Below are positions 1 through 8,245 of a stretch of DNA of 10,028 nt, piece by piece. A model generated the notes under the pieces. The model had not been told where the DNA came from. It saw only the letters and a program-made list of their open reading frames with translations, and searched no databases. The number at the start of each line of letters is the position of its first letter. Position 1 is the first letter of the stretch. The stretch lies in assembly GCA_004151065.3 (NCBI GenBank), contig NWUY0300020181.1, positions 22,322-32,349 of the forward strand, written 5' to 3'. The stretch is from Larix sibirica. Lineage: Eukaryota; Streptophyta; Pinopsida; Pinales; Pinaceae. Made by a program: the position numbers and the translations under genes.

Positions 1-537
1 CTTGATATCGATGAGATCCCACTTATGAATAATAGCTTCCACCTGTTGTTTGAAGAAGTCATTTCCACTTAGGGCTCCTCTCTTTTCAGCTTTGGAGAGG
101 GTGATGTTCATATCGCCTGCTAAGATAATGTTTTGTGGGTTATACGCTTCCAGGAAGTCTTCTAGTAGACTCCAACACGCTTTTTTTTCAGAGTAAAGAT
201 TTGGCACATAGATGTTGAACAGGGCGATCTGCTTTTTGCTCTACAGATGGGTTAGATCCGTATAAATCTAGTGTTGCGTGGTGAATTGATTGTGTAGCTA
301 GAATTTGTCAGAGGACCATAAGGTTGCCAAACCTCCAAAAGCTCCTCTGGCGCTTACTACATATCCTGTATTATGCTTCCATTGTTCTTTTCCGATGGTT
401 AATACTGTCTTGTCATCGAGTTTGGTCTCCTGGAGTAGAAGTAGATCAGGCATGTCAATTCTTTGAAGATCTTTGACTACTTCTGTCTTGCAGGGATTAC
501 CCAGCCCTCTGCAGTTCCAAGAGACTAGCTTCATCAT
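1..537 (-). pseudogene. LINE ORF2, N-terminal endonuclease domain, interrupted by three TAG codons
   Basis: This is the start of the LINE polyprotein, whose endonuclease nicks target DNA for target-primed reverse transcription. The frame begins with a tandem ATG at 537 and stays in register to the window edge (179 codons). Endonuclease/exonuclease/phosphatase-fold motifs are visible: SWNCRGLGN at residues 6-14 with the catalytic-type Asn8, LLLQETK with Glu37, and AGDMN with Asp142 and Asn144. Three in-frame TAG codons at residues 80, 90 and 99 (298-300, 268-270, 241-243) break it; the frame is otherwise open on both sides with no frameshift. The first ATG overlaps the ORF1 stop. The rest of ORF2 is outside the window. 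Confidence 0.9.
534..537 (-). promoter_or_regulatory. ATGA stop-start overlap between ORF1 and ORF2
   Basis: On the minus strand the bases read AAATGATGAAG. The ORF1 stop TGA (536-534) shares two bases with the first ORF2 ATG (537-535), and a second in-frame ATG follows at once. The same string is kept in copy B (ATG at 1538-1536). Overlaps of this kind allow termination-reinitiation in some bicistronic LINEs (SART1 of silkworm is the studied case). Use here is an inference. Confidence 0.6.
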
Positions 538-1480
538 TTAGGTATGTAGATGGAGGAGGGAGTTCCTCCTGGAAGGTCTCCATATTTATTTCCTGCTGTC
601 CTGGTTCTATTATTTCTGCCGAAAACCATATCTATTGTTGCTTGGGAACCTTGAACTTTCTCTCGCTTTGCTTCTTCTTCCCTAAGCTCTTTGGTGGATT
701 TTCGACCCAGCTTTTTGGTAGATTTATCAAAGGTTTCTTCTGAAGAGGAGGGGGAGTTTGGGGTTCTATCTTTTGTGATCTCAACATAGGAGGGAGTCTC
801 TTTAATCAAGGTAGAACTTATGGGGCTGGGGGTACTCAGGGTCGGAGAGATCGATGGGTTATCAGGGTCGCACTGAGTTGCTTGAGTATCTTGTTGTTCG
901 CGTATTTCTCCTTCTTTTTCAGCCTCGGGGTTTTCCTTGAGCTCAGCTAATTCCAGGGCTTTGAATTTGTTCTTGTTGTTCGAGGCTGATGGATCTTGAT
1001 GTTGTTGGTCTGTTTTCTGTAGATTTAGGATTTTTGAGTGAGATTTCGTACTTGATCTGGTGTTTTTTTGGATGGCTGTCCATTGTTCTTTTTTCCCATT
1101 CGACTCTGTTTCCACAGGCTTCTTTTTGCATGATCTTGCGTTCGTGACAGAACTTACATTTGAAGGGGATCTGCTCGTAGTCGAGTTCTTGGATATGTGA
1201 CCAGTCTGATACTGTAAGATTTATTGCTTCCGGAAGGCCATGTTCCATATCTACTTCGACGCAAATTCTCGCGCATGAATATTGATCTTTCTGCTCGGCT
1301 TTATCGATGTATTTACCTAGGGCATTTCTGATTGCTTCCAGGGATTCTGTATTCCAACAATGAAGAGGAAGGTGGGGGAGCCTCACCCAAACAAGAACAT
1401 CAGAGGGGATATCCAGCGTTGGGTCGAAATTCGGAGTCCATCTATTCATATAAAGGCCTTGCGGCCCCATGAAGTAGGGT
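534..1480 (-). pseudogene. LINE ORF1, C-terminal part, copy A (zinc knuckle deleted)
   Basis: ORF1 of plant LINEs is a nucleic-acid-binding protein that packages the element RNA. This copy starts abruptly next to the N at 1481, at the equivalent of about residue 121 of the fuller copy, within DUF4283 (FMGPQGLYMNRWTPN). It runs to KCKFCHE, where an 11-base deletion near 1140 removes the second half of the CCHC knuckle and shifts the frame. The downstream frame is then open from 1115 to the stop at 534-536. It is a hydrophilic tail of about 190 residues rich in Ser, Thr, Lys, Glu and Gln (for example STKELREEEAKREK). The tail ends IYIPK and its stop TGA overlaps the ORF2 ATG. The tail frame here is cleaner than in copy B. 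Confidence 0.85.
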
Positions 1481-1481
1481 N
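1481..1481. other. Single N exactly at the junction of the two 1-kb copies
   Basis: The only undetermined base in the left half lies precisely where copy A ends (GAAGTAGGGT) and copy B begins (CTTCTATCTTGC). Left of it the sequence is mid-ORF1; right of it (going + direction) is the ORF2 start. The placement suggests a scaffold join rather than a random ambiguous base. Confidence 0.9.
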
Positions 1482-1538
1482 CTTCTATCTTGCAGGGATT
1501 ACCCAGCCTCTGCAGTTCCAAGAGACCAGCTTCATCAT
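1482..1538 (-). pseudogene. LINE ORF2 start, copy B, stub of about 19 codons
   Basis: The tandem ATG at 1538 and the first codons of ORF2 are present as in copy A. One C is missing in the run that encodes the endonuclease motif (CAGCCTCTG against CAGCCCTCTG in copy A), so WNCRG is lost. The stub ends at the N at 1481. On the far side of the N the sequence resumes inside ORF1, so no ORF2 product can follow. Confidence 0.75.
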
Positions 1539-2483
1539 TTAGGTATGTAGATGGAGGAGGGAGTTCCTCCTGGAAGGTCTCCATATTTCTTTCCTGCTAG
1601 TCCTGGTTCTAGTATTTCTGCTGAAAACCATATCTATCGTTGCTTGGGATCCTTGAACTTTCTCTCGCTCTGCTTCTTCTTCCCTCAGCTCTTTGGTGGA
1701 TTTCTGACCCTGTTTTTTGGATAGATTTATCAAGGGTTCTTCCATGAAGGAGGGGGAGTTTGGGGTTCTTGCTTTAGTGATTCTCAGCATAGGAGGGAGT
1801 CTCTTTGATCAGGGTAGAACTTATGGGGCTGGGGGTACTCTGGGCGGAGAGATCGATGGATTACGGGTCGAGTTGCTTAGAGTATCTTGTTGTTCGCGTA
1901 TTTCTCCTTCTTCTTCAGCCTCAGGGTTTCCTGGATCTCATCTGATTCCAGGGCTTTGAAGTTGTTCCTGTTGTTCGAGGCTGACGGATCTTGGTTGTTG
2001 GTCTGTTTTCTGTAGATTTAGGCTTTTTGAGTGAGATTTCGTACCTGATCTGTTGTTTTTTTGGATGGCTGTCCATTGTTCTTTTTTCCCATTCGACTCT
2101 GTTTCCAAGGCTTCTTTTTGCATGATCGTGCGAAATGACCGTATTCGTGGCAGAACTTGCATTTGAAGGGGATCTGTTCGTTGTCGAGTTCTTGGATATG
2201 TGACCAATCTGCTGTTGTAAGATTTATTGCTTCCGGAAGGCCATGTTCCAAATCTACTTCGACGCAAATTCTCGCGCATGAGTATTGATCTTTCCGCTCA
2301 GCCTTGTCAATGTATTTACCTAGGGCGTTTCCGATTGCTTCCAGGGATTCTGTATTCCAACAATGAAGAGGAAGGTGGGGGAGCCTCACCCAAACAAGAA
2401 CATCAGAGGGGATATCCAGCGTTGGGTCGAAATTCGGAGTCCATCTATTCATATAAAGGCCTTGCGGCCCCATGAAGTAGGGT
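1482..2483. repeat. Tandem 1-kb duplication, copy B
   Basis: This is the second copy of the 480-1480 segment. On its right it continues without a break into the ORF1 N-terminus and the LINE leader, so it belongs with the 5' half of a LINE. Copy A on its left continues into the ORF2 endonuclease. Confidence 0.9.
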
Positions 2484-2842
2484 CCGTTCCTGAAGATAAA
2501 CTCGTGGTCCTGCTTGCATTCAAAGATGAAAGCGAAGTAACCTTTACCCAGGAAGAAAGATTTAACATCCTTAGTGATCAGGGGTTGCCAATTTTTCTGG
2601 ACCCAGCTTTTGGTGGACTTAGGGGAAGGCCATAAGCCTGTGAACTGGCCGATTAGAGCCCGTTCCGACATATTAAGGGTTGTCTTGTAGGGAAGATCCA
2701 CCGACATAGCTACAGTGGGGATCTCATTTAACTTCGTCATGAATTTTTGTTGAGAAGAAGAGAGTGGCTTCTTGCCTTGGGAAGATACAAGCTCTAAGAA
2801 AATAGTTAGGTCGGGAGGGGGGCTCTCTGCTCCCGAGGCCAT
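1535..2842 (-). pseudogene. LINE ORF1, full-length span, copy B (DUF4283 + CCHC knuckle, frameshifted tail)
   Basis: This is the most complete ORF1 in the window. The start ATG at 2842 opens MASGAESPPPDLT and the frame is clean for 274 codons. DUF4283, a plant LINE ORF1 domain, spans roughly residues 45-190 (landmarks LIGQFTGLWPSP, GKGYFAFIF, VWVRLPHLPLHCW). A perfect CX2CX4HX4C knuckle follows at residues 228-241 (2120-2161). One base is missing near 2107 (CCAAGG here, CCACAGG in copy A). That pushes the frame into a stop at 2018-2020, while the genuine charged tail continues in another frame from about 2107 down. Further small indels break the tail before its stop at about 1535. The role is binding of LINE RNA. 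The copy is non-functional as written, though the DUF4283 and knuckle part could still be translated. Confidence 0.88.
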
Positions 2843-3056
2843 GGAAGGCAGAGGGAGAAAGCCCTAGGAGAGGGACAGAGAGGCACTCGGGGCGAGATAG
2901 AGGAACTAGGATCGAGAAAGCAGGGATGAGAGGATAGGGTGCATGGAGGGTTCACGAACGCAGAGGAGGAGGTAGGTCGGGCCAGAGGCCAACATCAAAG
3001 AGTCTAGAGGGCCGAAGAATCGCAGCTCGATTCCAAAAAAGTGCAGCAGGTATCAC
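2843..3056 (-). promoter_or_regulatory. LINE 5' leader / candidate internal promoter
   Basis: About 210 bases upstream of ORF1 are rich in GA on the + strand, so CT-rich in the element's sense, and clearly richer in GC and CpG than the flank. LINEs carry their promoter within the 5' UTR, so this is its expected place. No core promoter motif is certain. The right edge is placed where AT-rich DNA begins; a repeated TATCTAGCAA (3068 and 3108) lies just beyond it. Confidence 0.5.
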
Positions 3057-3510
3057 GCAGGTAGATCTATCTAGCAAAGGAAATTGATTACAGACTGTGT
3101 AGTTTTTTATCTAGCAACCTTCTCAGACTCATTTGAAGATAAGAATGCATAGATCTAAATGGAAACAGAGGTGATAGACTGCAACTTTGATTTATTGCAT
3201 GATATCAATAATCAAGGCAATTAGTATAAAGACAATGTCAGTTGCCATGTTATCAACTCTACTATAGACTTGGAATCTACAAAAGTTGTCAAACAAAGGC
3301 CTAATGCAGTCTTATGCACTAACATATTCAACCTTCCAAAAGGAAGGAGGTCTCCCTAAAGGCACATATGATCATTTCCATGCAATTAATGTGTACAATA
3401 TTACAGATTTAGTGGGGGTGTGTATTCCATTGGGTATCTTTTAATCACTTGCATTCAAGTTGACATAATCAACACCACACATAGTAAATACAATGGCATG
3501 CAAAACATCA
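3057..3510. other. AT-rich stretch without a recognisable gene
   Basis: No frame gives a convincing protein. It may hold the far end of the decayed minus-strand frame that begins upstream of it. There is a 40-base-spaced direct repeat of TATCTAGCAA at 3068-3077 and 3108-3117 and nothing else I can support. Confidence 0.4.
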
Positions 3511-4320
3511 AATACACCACAAACATGTATACATGAGTAAAATAGATCTCCACCATATTAGAGGGTTAAACATTACATATTGATTCATGTGCATAACTCC
3601 AAATAGAGCATAACTCTTCATGACTTGTAACTCAATAGTCAAACAACTAACTTTGGAATCAAATATCTCCTCTTGATACATTATAGTCCTCATACATATA
3701 GGAAATTGGAGTGGTCATAGAAGATTCTAAAATAAATCAAAGAATCTCTTAGTTGCAACCTAATCATAAAAAAGGACACGTGCCTTTAGAAACATGCGCA
3801 GAGGGTCATAGATACTAGTTGCATAAGATGTATCAGATGAATCCTTTAAATCCGCATACTTATGCTTTTGTGAATTCATGTACTCAAGTTTTCACAACTT
3901 ATGGTCATCTAGAAATTCATCTATCTTGACCTCATTTGCATGCCAATACTTATAAAGTTGGACCACGACAAAAGAGCAATATGGCTATCTCATCCAATGA
4001 TCAAACAACCATGGCACTCTTTTCCTCTATCTGACACAACATGATGAATATACTCCCTTTCTCCACTTAATAATACCTTATGGATATTCTTCCCCTCCAC
4101 TACTCTTCAATGTAGGTAAGAAGAATCCATTATGCTAACAAAGATTCGGATAACCTCCAAAAATACACTTGGTCTTTAAGCATCCAACAAATAGAAAATA
4201 CATAGTGGCTGAAGGATTCCCAACTTGCATGGCCTCTATGCTCTCCTTCATCCATCTATCTCTCATCAAAGTTTTATAATTTCCTCTTCATAATGTTGAA
4301 TTGGTTGATTTCTCGACTGG
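3511..4320 (-). pseudogene. Decayed protein-like reading frame, family unknown
   Basis: Read on the minus strand with codons starting at 4320, one single register yields about 270 codons with nine stops (near 4290, 4137, 4080, 4029, 3987, 3894, 3762, 3729 and 3717). I would expect about twice as many in DNA this AT-rich. The pieces between stops look like protein: DRWMKESIEAMQVGNPSATM, LKTKCIFGGYPNL, HNGFFLPTLKSSGGEEYP, YKYWHANEVKIDEFLDDHKL, and the open last 61 codons from 3693. I do not recognise the family. Its upstream part may continue in other frames towards 4700, where a 177-codon open frame (4274-4807) overlaps it. The strand matches the other decayed genes. An ancient retroelement or captured gene is possible; chance is not excluded. 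Confidence 0.35.
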
Positions 4321-4807
4321 TCCCTAGGTAGTAATGGAGAATAAAACGTGAAAAGTATCTAACATTGACATTAGAATGTTCCCTAATGAATGAATGACAA
4401 ATACCATATTCCAGGGGTGACAACCTATGTATTACAACCACCCTAGTAGAATTCATGTAAAAATGTTTTAAGCATAAAAATTTACAATAACACAGAGCTT
4501 TGCCTTTTGTAGTGTCATGGGGCCTTTGGTTGGAAATAAATGTAGTTATATTGTAATCCCTCCTTTCTAAGCTGTCTATCAAAATTCTCACAACGATAAG
4601 GGTATTTGATTTGAAAGTAAGAAAAAATCCCAAAGAAATACCTTGGAGAACCAAATTGACAAAACCAAGAACTATGCCTATTTTGATGGGGTGTGTGATT
4701 CGTAGACAATGGACTTGTGGCCCACTCACTTTCACCAACATGGATCGTCTACATAATTTAACTATGGTCTCCGTTCTCAATGTTATACAAAGATCTATAT
4801 TCTCCAT
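4274..4807 (-). other. 177-codon open frame of doubtful coding status
   Basis: This is the longest uninterrupted frame outside the LINE, but it resembles no family I know. Its first about 45 codons lie in the dispersed repeat, and their equivalent in the second copy also reads well (CITLRT, SxLVK). The rest is hydrophobic and compositionally unremarkable, and it overlaps another candidate decayed frame in a different register. It could be a fortuitous opening within a pseudogene. Confidence 0.15.
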
Positions 4808-5055
4808 GATGATTATGAGGCCTTTGTTTTATATTATAGGTCTAGATGCAAACTTTCCCAACCCACTATATGATATGTGATATGCCAATCAATAAATGTG
4901 TTTTTTCTCAATTAAATTGAAATGCTTATCGATTGACTCCTTCCAATGGTTTGCCAATAAATTAGGCTGCATGTATACCCCATTCATTGGGATTGTATTT
5001 ATTAATTGCATGGTATAAAATGTACAATGTTACCAACTTTCCATGCAAAACAAAG
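4680..5055. repeat. Dispersed repeat, copy 1 (direct copy at about 8246-8610)
   Basis: Shared blocks in the same order and orientation as copy 2 include TCACCAACA, AATGTTATACA, ATGCCAATCAAT, GACTCCTTCC, CATTCATTGGGATTGT, TTAATTGCATGGT and AAATGTACAATG, and the sequence between them aligns with modest divergence. Copy 1 lacks about 18 bases present in copy 2 after TTGCATGGT. Differences fall mostly on every third base in the best preserved part. Left of about 4680 the two copies no longer match. Confidence 0.75.
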
Positions 5056-5121
5056 ACTCAACTCCATAAACCTTATATTATCATAACCATTGAAGCTTCA
5101 AATTACGTTCACTACTGACAC

Positions 5122-5134
5122 GTGTGTGTGTGTG
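5122..5134. repeat. Short (GT)n microsatellite
   Basis: Six and a half uninterrupted GT units within ACACGTGTGTGTGTGTGATT. It is too short to be notable beyond its possible length variation. Confidence 0.8.
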
Positions 5135-6367
5135 ATTCATGGAAACTAAAGTGTCCCAAATGAAACTACACCAATGATTAGTGTATTATTCACCAAATTA
5201 CTCCATGTTCATGTGGGTATAATCATTCTCCAATGCACTTAAACACAATTAATTGAATAAATATGACATGGCCATTGTTTAAGCCATATATGGGAAATGG
5301 CATGTATCTCGAGCATGTATGAAAGGTAATTAGCAGTTCACTTACCAATTCATTGCATAATTCCTAAATTTAAGATGCACATGAGAGATAGAACACGTTT
5401 GAGCACAACAAAACTCATTTGTACGACTTATACAACTATCCTACCACTCCAAGGGATGGTGATAAACATTGTATGGCTGTCAATAATCTTGAACAACCTG
5501 TGGGAAGCCATGGAAAATCAAGGAAATGGTCATGTATTTCCACATTAAAAAATATTGGAAAACCATATTTAGAAGCCCCCAACAATAGTGCAACAACTTT
5601 GTAATTACAACCATAGAATTCCAATCTCCAAAATGAATGAATGATGAGGGAAGGAGAGTTATTGGGATGATTTCATTTGACAAAGAATATGGAATTAATT
5701 TATAGAGCTACAACGATGGTTGAATTCTCATAGATTTTAGCATAAGCAGGCAACCATTATCACTCTTAGAACATGCATTATCTATGAAACATCAATGGGG
5801 ACATAAAGTAAAATATGGATAAGAGCAATAGATTAAACACATATAATATAGTTGAGAGAAAAAAACCCAAATAACACAATGGACACAATGATTTTACCCT
5901 GCAAAATCAAATGGGAAAACCAACATTTGAATGGTAGCTTGGTCTTATTCCAACAATCACTGGTTACAATTCAACTCATGGTTCCTGGCATCCTTTCTTC
6001 TTTTACCAAAATATATTTTGAGAATAAAATTACAAAGGTATATAGGATATCCTGGGTATAATGGGAAGGCCAAGAGGTTGACCATTCAGTACCCATTTGA
6101 CCCTCTCCTATTTTCATTTTTCTTATTTTATTTAATTAATTAATTTTTCTCTCCTTTGTCACATTTAAATTTACATTGCATCATCCTTAATGTTTTAAAT
6201 AACTTCCCTGAATTTTTTAGTGGCAATTCTAGTTACCGAGTCTTGTGACCACTCACTGGTTTGAATCCATTTCATATCATACCTCCCCATCAATAGGATT
6301 ATTGGTCTCCAAAAGCTTAAACGAAACCAATTTGGATAAATAAGCCTTATATATACTTGTATAGATC
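5135..6367. other. AT-rich intergenic DNA, no supportable gene
   Basis: Open frames here stay below about 70 codons, overlap one another on both strands and resemble nothing known. A TTAATTAATTAATTTTT run lies at about 6130-6147 and a TATATATA-like string at about 6350. I see no terminal inverted repeats, RNA gene or coding homology. Confidence 0.5.
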
Positions 6368-6490
6368 ATGGTCCTGACTCTAGCTCTTGGTTGCAACTCT
6401 AACTATGGCTTCGACTCTGGCTCATGGCTCTAGCTACTAGATATGGTTTTGGATATTCCTTTGGCTTTGGTTTCTGGTTTTCTTGTTCTT
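6368..6490. repeat. Degenerate CT/GG low-complexity tract
   Basis: A run of variants of a hexamer like CTCTGG (CTCTAGCTCTTGG, GACTCTGGCTCATGGCTCTAG, CTTTGGCTTTGGTTTCTGG) with no long open frame. It looks like an aged simple repeat. No function is visible. Confidence 0.6.
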
Positions 6491-6854
6491 GTAGTGCAAA
6501 ATTCTACTTATTGACTCTCATCTCTAAGTAATCTCCAAACTTGAACTATTCAATCAAAACCCACTATCATCTTCAGTGTGCAAGTCTCTTGCATTCTTGG
6601 ACTTAAGATACGATCCATATTTGTAATTAGTGAAGCCAAGTCGAATTTTGGTATTCTCTTGTTCACTATTGAATGTATGTAGCCCTCATATGTTATTGGG
6701 ATTCAAGCAAGCAATGCCATCAACAAATAACTCTGTGAAAGAGGAGTGGTTGCCTTCTTTTGTTAGGATCAATTGCTTCTCAAGATGAAATCAATTCTTC
6801 GACGACGAGTCATTATTCGACCAATATACAATGAATAAGACATCAACCCAAGCT

Positions 6855-8225
6855 TGATATCCTTTTCATTCTCTCTCCTAATTCCACCAAACAACTACTT
6901 GCTTCATTGGTGAGGCTAACCTCTTATACTGTTGCAGATCTGCGGACAGTCTCTACCACTTGGGTTGCCAAGGCAAGGAACTCTTCATCTCCTTTATACT
7001 TCACTCTCCACACCCCTTCATTGCTTGTGTGGTTCTTGGGGTGAATCTCTAGATGCAATCTCCAACACTTCGCTTCCCAAAGTCCACTCAACTTGTAGTG
7101 GTGGAAAAAGTTCTTGTTGTTGCATGGACCACTTGACATCCTTATTTCTCCATCCGCCTCTGAAATTTTTGTTGGTTTAAGGATGTATTCTTTCAATTCC
7201 TCCTACGAACACAATTTGACTTGTGGCATGTGGCTTGCCTCTCCTAGAAAGATGCCACATGATGGCCTTTCTTCCCACAAATGAGCATACCCTTGAATAC
7301 CAACAACTCACAATGCTATAGAATTTCCTCTCGAAACTGTGACAATTGAGGGATGTCCCACTTGATGCATTCCTCATGTTCTTTTTCTCATTTCCCTAAA
7401 TGATTAGCTTGTTGCTTCCCTAAAGTGTTGGTGTAGGTTGAGACATTGAAATCTTCTCTTCATTTCCCTTCTACAATCCACCACAAGAAGGATGGAGTGG
7501 CAATGTGCGGCATAATTTTTTCATTGTTGCTCTTTCCTATGACAACAAGACTTACTTTGCAAAATCTTTTTCCTTCACAAACATGACCTTGTTGTTGTGT
7601 CCTTTCCCTTTTTGTCATCGAATCCTTGGTATTCATTCTTTACCCTCATTTAAACTACAACCGAGCTTATGATGCCTTGATTTCTCTTCCCTATCCCTTA
7701 TCCATTGTATCCCATCCTTGAAAATTTTGAATCAATTCCTCTAATATGCTTTTTAAATTCACCAAAATGCTCTTGAGAAATTTCCAATGAAGGTGATCTT
7801 AGCATATTTGTCTCACTCATGGATTTATATTTGACAATGGTAATGGAATGTGACATTGCTTCCTTATGCTCTTGAACAATTACTTGTAGCTTTTCCAATG
7901 CTTCTTCCTTCTCTTCCAAGTCTTGCTTCAACTGAGTAGTCATTTGGGTGAGTCAATTCTCTTTCCACCTATCCACTTGAGTGAGTTTCTCCTCAAATTG
8001 CAAGAGTTACAATCTAATGTTGTCTAATTAAACTCTCATGGTGGTGAAGAAGTCCTGGCATTTGGCAAGTTCTTTTTCTAGCCCATATGCTTTCTACCTC
8101 CAATAATAAATTTCCTCTTGGATCTACTCGTTAAAGTCTCTTAACTCTCGTAGCCTTTCCCTATTTTCTTTACCTGTGCTATCTTTGCAAAGTTCTCTTC
8201 AAAGTCCTGGAAATTGCGTCACAGT
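6855..8225 (-). pseudogene. Decayed Gag-like gene: coiled coil, G-patch, two CCHC-like knuckles
   Basis: Following the minus strand from about 8225 gives one continuous protein theme in shifting frames. First comes a charged heptad-like coiled coil (RERLRELRDFNE, GLEKELAKCQDFFTTM, LKQDLEEKEEALEKLQ; 8190 to about 7850). A G-patch follows at about 7757-7665 (RGIDSKFSRMGYNG, a TAA, then GIGKRNQGI), with the G-rich spacing and the GxGKxxQGI ending of that RNA-binding domain. A frame change near 7600 leads to NNKVMFVKEKDFAK, and another near 7370 to KWDIPQLSQ and ICGKKGHHVASF, a knuckle with its last Cys changed to Phe. A third near 7200 leads to an open frame (7196-6924). There FHHYKLSGLWEAKCW matches a CCHC knuckle whose first three ligands are each one base from Cys, Cys and His. 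The layout suggests a retroelement Gag or nucleic-acid-binding protein. No protease or polymerase is seen. It is dead as written. Confidence 0.65.
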
Positions 8226-8245
8226 TAAGGATTGAATTGATTTTA

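Larger units (their letters stand above)
480..1480. repeat. Tandem 1-kb duplication, copy A
   Basis: This direct repeat of the segment at 1482-2483 is offset by about 1002 bases. It runs from the first codons of ORF2 through the ORF1 tail to mid DUF4283. The copies match along the whole length by eye, with scattered substitutions and small indels. These include 11 bases missing here near 1140, one base missing in copy B near 2107, one missing in B in the ORF2 start, and one extra in B near 1599. Confidence 0.9.
1..3056 (-). mobile_element. LINE (non-LTR) retrotransposon, 5' portion, degraded
   Basis: A minus-strand plant LINE. Reading leftwards it has a CT-rich leader, ORF1 with DUF4283 and a CCHC knuckle, and the N-terminal endonuclease part of ORF2. 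Reverse transcriptase, RNase H and the 3' tail would lie beyond position 1, so no target-site duplication can be tested. The right boundary is set by a composition change: GC-rich, purine-rich (+ strand) DNA up to about 3056 gives way to AT-rich DNA. The body carries frameshifts, deletions and nonsense codons and cannot be mobile by itself. An internal stretch of about 1 kb occurs twice, split by an N at 1481. Assignment as a LINE is firm; the subfamily is not determined. Confidence 0.9.

Noticed and set aside
943-1584. Apparent 213-codon gene crossing the N at 1481
   Set aside because: It joins an out-of-frame ORF2 start of copy B to the ORF1 middle of copy A through the junction and ends in a shifted frame. 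It is a product of the join, not a gene.
1360-2635. Plus-strand open frames of 60-90 codons inside the LINE
   Set aside because: They are antisense shadows of the DUF4283 part of ORF1; the two similar ones arise from the 1-kb duplication.
5419-5683. Overlapping open frames of 61-67 codons on both strands
   Set aside because: They are mutually overlapping, resemble no family and show no sign of codon bias.
5852-6143. Two plus-strand open frames of about 70 codons
   Set aside because: Their composition follows the AT-rich DNA and the end runs into TTAATTAATTAA; nothing recognisable.
6932-7180. Plus-strand 82-codon open frame
   Set aside because: It is the antisense of the zinc-knuckle frame, which has the better protein evidence.
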